DNA of 14,232 nt from contig VAZH01000065.1 of assembly GCA_005884465.1 (NCBI GenBank), positions 1-14,232 of the forward strand, in the 5' to 3' direction. Position numbers and translations under genes: made by a program. A model generated the notes under the pieces. That model ran no database searches and was not told the origin of the DNA. It was given only the letters and a program-made list of their open reading frames with translations. Position 1 is the stretch's first letter; the number at the start of each line of letters is the position of its first letter. This DNA is from Alphaproteobacteria bacterium (lineage in GTDB: Bacteria > Pseudomonadota > Alphaproteobacteria > Rhizobiales > Xanthobacteraceae). Shown here piece by piece: positions 13,248 to 14,232 of the stretch.

Positions 13248-13466
13248 ATGAGAGAGCGACAATTTCTCTGCGTTCTGGGTGGTGCGGCGGCGTCATGGCC
13301 TACGGTGGCGGGAGCGAAGCATCCGCTCAAGATCATCGGCTTCCTCGGCGCAGGAGAAGCGTACGCGTGGATTCCGATGGTGGCGAGTTTCGAGCAGCGC
13401 CTGACCCAATCTCGTTCGCAGTCGCTCTTGCTACGTCGGGGATCAACGGAGAAACACTATGGATGA
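13248..13466 (+). pseudogene. 5' remnant of an ABC substrate-binding protein gene (TrpX/YtfQ-type leader)
   Basis: The first ~54 codons read as the start of the ABC substrate-binding family that begins MRRREF-x-LLGGAAA-x-P...IGFLG: here RERQFLCVLGGAAASWP, then KHPLKIIGFLGAGEAYAWIP and VASFEQRLTQ. A typical member has about 330 residues; this one loses similarity near base 13410 and ends after 72 codons with an unrelated SRSQSLLLRRGSTEKHYG. I found no continuation in the other two frames, so the 3' four-fifths are deleted and not just frameshifted. The Arg-rich secretion signal is still intact. Its stop (13464-13466) overlaps the next gene's start by eight bases. The original neighbour was probably the same hydratase-family gene. 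Confidence 0.7.
13448..13452 (+). promoter_or_regulatory. Ribosome binding site fixing the hydratase-family start
   Basis: GGAGA lies six bases before the ATG at 13459, inside the tail of the truncated upstream gene. It supports this start although the remnant gene overlaps it. Confidence 0.6.
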
Positions 13467-14232
13467 GAACGATCGCTTGGATTCGATGGCGCGATGGATG
13501 TGGGATGCAAGACAACGGCGCCAAACGTTTTGCAACCTGCCCGACGAGTTGCGGCCCACATCCATTGCCGAGGCCTACGCAGCGCAAGAGGTCTATTATC
13601 GGCTGGCGGAGCCAGTATATGGCCCCGTTGCCGGCGCCAAGATTGCCACCACGACCAAGGTGATGCAGAAGTTGATGGGCATCACGCACCCATGCGGCGG
13701 AGCGATCTTTGCGCGAACGATCCGTACGTCACCAGCGAGGCTGCGGACTGCGGATTTTGTTAATCTGCGTGTCGAAAGCGAGATTGCGCTGAAACTCGGC
13801 GCTGATTTGCCCGCACTCGGTGCACCTTGGACGCGCGACGCTGTTGTGCCAGCTGTCGCGAGTGCGATGCCTGCATTCGAACTAATCGAGGACCGGCACG
13901 CGGACTACAACACTACCGATGCTTCCTCGCTGATCGTCGAGAATTGCTGGAATGGCGGAGTAGTCCTGGGTAACCCCCAAGCCGTTCAGGTCGGAGACCT
14001 TGTCGGCGTCGCCGGTCGGCTCAGCATTAGTGGCAAAACAGTTGGCGAGGGCAACGCAGAGGATCCCTACGCGACGCTTGCTTGGGTCGCTAATCATCTC
14101 GGCGAGCGTGGTCGTGATTTAAAAGCTGGCATGGTGGTAATCACCGGCAGCGTCATTCCAACGGTTTCGATCGCGAGCGGGGACCGCGCGCGCTGTTCAC
14201 GGTTGATGGATTGGGCGAAGTCGCCATGGAAG
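13459..14232 (+). CDS. 2-keto-4-pentenoate hydratase / fumarylacetoacetate hydrolase family protein, 3' end missing and probably frameshifted
   Basis: The frame is open from ATG 13459 to the window edge (258 codons). It reads MDENDRLDSMARWMWDARQR, then GPVAGAKIATTTKVMQKLMG (53-74 region), VESEIALKLG with likely metal ligands Glu106 and Glu108, PAFELIEDRHADY with Glu141, NGGVVLGNP, LAWVANHLGERGRDLKAGMV and ITGS. This is the MhpD/FAH fold, which hydrates or cleaves 2-keto acids in aromatic or hydroxy-acid breakdown. After SGDRA the frame reads RCSRLMDWAKSPWK, unlike the family. The alternative frame from base 14193 reads LFTVDGLGEVAME, the expected C-terminal strand. The switch falls in the CGCGCGCGC run at 14185-14193, so one CG unit too many (or one base lost) breaks the gene. 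Codon use (TTA, CTA, AGT) is less GC-biased than in neighbouring genes. It could be a pseudogene or a sequencing error. Confidence 0.8.
   Translation, partial: MDENDRLDSMARWMWDARQRRQTFCNLPDELRPTSIAEAYAAQEVYYRLAEPVYGPVAGAKIATTTKVMQKLMGITHPCGGAIFARTIRTSPARLRTADFVNLRVESEIALKLGADLPALGAPWTRDAVVPAVASAMPAFELIEDRHADYNTTDASSLIVENCWNGGVVLGNPQAVQVGDLVGVAGRLSISGKTVGEGNAEDPYATLAWVANHLGERGRDLKAGMVVITGSVIPTVSIASGDRARCSRLMDWAKSPWK

Noticed and set aside
12968..13663. 231-codon plus-strand frame starting before the truncated binding-protein gene
   Set aside because: It overlaps the remnant and the hydratase-family gene in a different frame and has no family features.

Overview
The window reads as chromosomal DNA of a GC-rich alphaproteobacterium, most likely Bradyrhizobium or a close Nitrobacteraceae relative. 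This rests on codon use, on fused osmolyte and NMT1-type ABC transporters, and on two kinds of intergenic palindromic repeat that I recognise from memory as typical of that group. No tRNA, rRNA, CRISPR array, phage gene or intact transposase is visible. I found no clear previously undescribed multi-gene system; most genes belong to known families, and the odd points lie in gene decay, repeats and changed key residues.

Layout. 1-1176: the 3' end of a VTT/TVP38-type membrane protein coupled by ATGA to an endonuclease/exonuclease/phosphatase-fold enzyme, probably a membrane-lipid module. 1177-1509: a 333-bp non-coding gap. 1510-3219: an orphan membrane-anchored LtaS/sulfatase-like phosphotransferase. 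3326-4419: a translationally coupled envelope pair, an eight-cysteine periplasmic protein and an OmpA-domain protein with an altered peptidoglycan-binding motif. 4464-6811 (minus): a two-gene osmoprotectant (betaine/choline type) importer with the permease and binding protein fused in one chain. 6942-10400 (plus): a divergent ABC importer of the nitrate/sulfonate/thiamine-precursor class (ATPase, permease, binding protein) followed 13 bp later by a Nudix hydrolase. 10550-10999 (minus): a secreted cupin, with a ~84-bp direct repeat on each side. 11268-12236: a PPK2 polyphosphate kinase, followed by a palindromic repeat whose left arm is interrupted. 12663-12959: a small exported beta-rich protein behind a palindrome-rich leader. 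12960-14232: a decayed area with a 5' remnant of an ABC substrate-binding gene and a fumarylacetoacetate-hydrolase/hydratase-family gene that appears frameshifted in a CG-dinucleotide run close to its 3' end.

How the genes work together. The two ABC systems sit head to head across a 130-bp divergent promoter region. They share the logic of small-molecule uptake but are different families. The envelope genes (VTT/EEP, LtaS-like, Cys-rich/OmpA) and the stress-linked genes (osmolyte import, polyphosphate kinase) fit a free-living soil bacterium. The right end looks like accessory DNA undergoing decay. Family names come from motif recognition only; no database search was possible.
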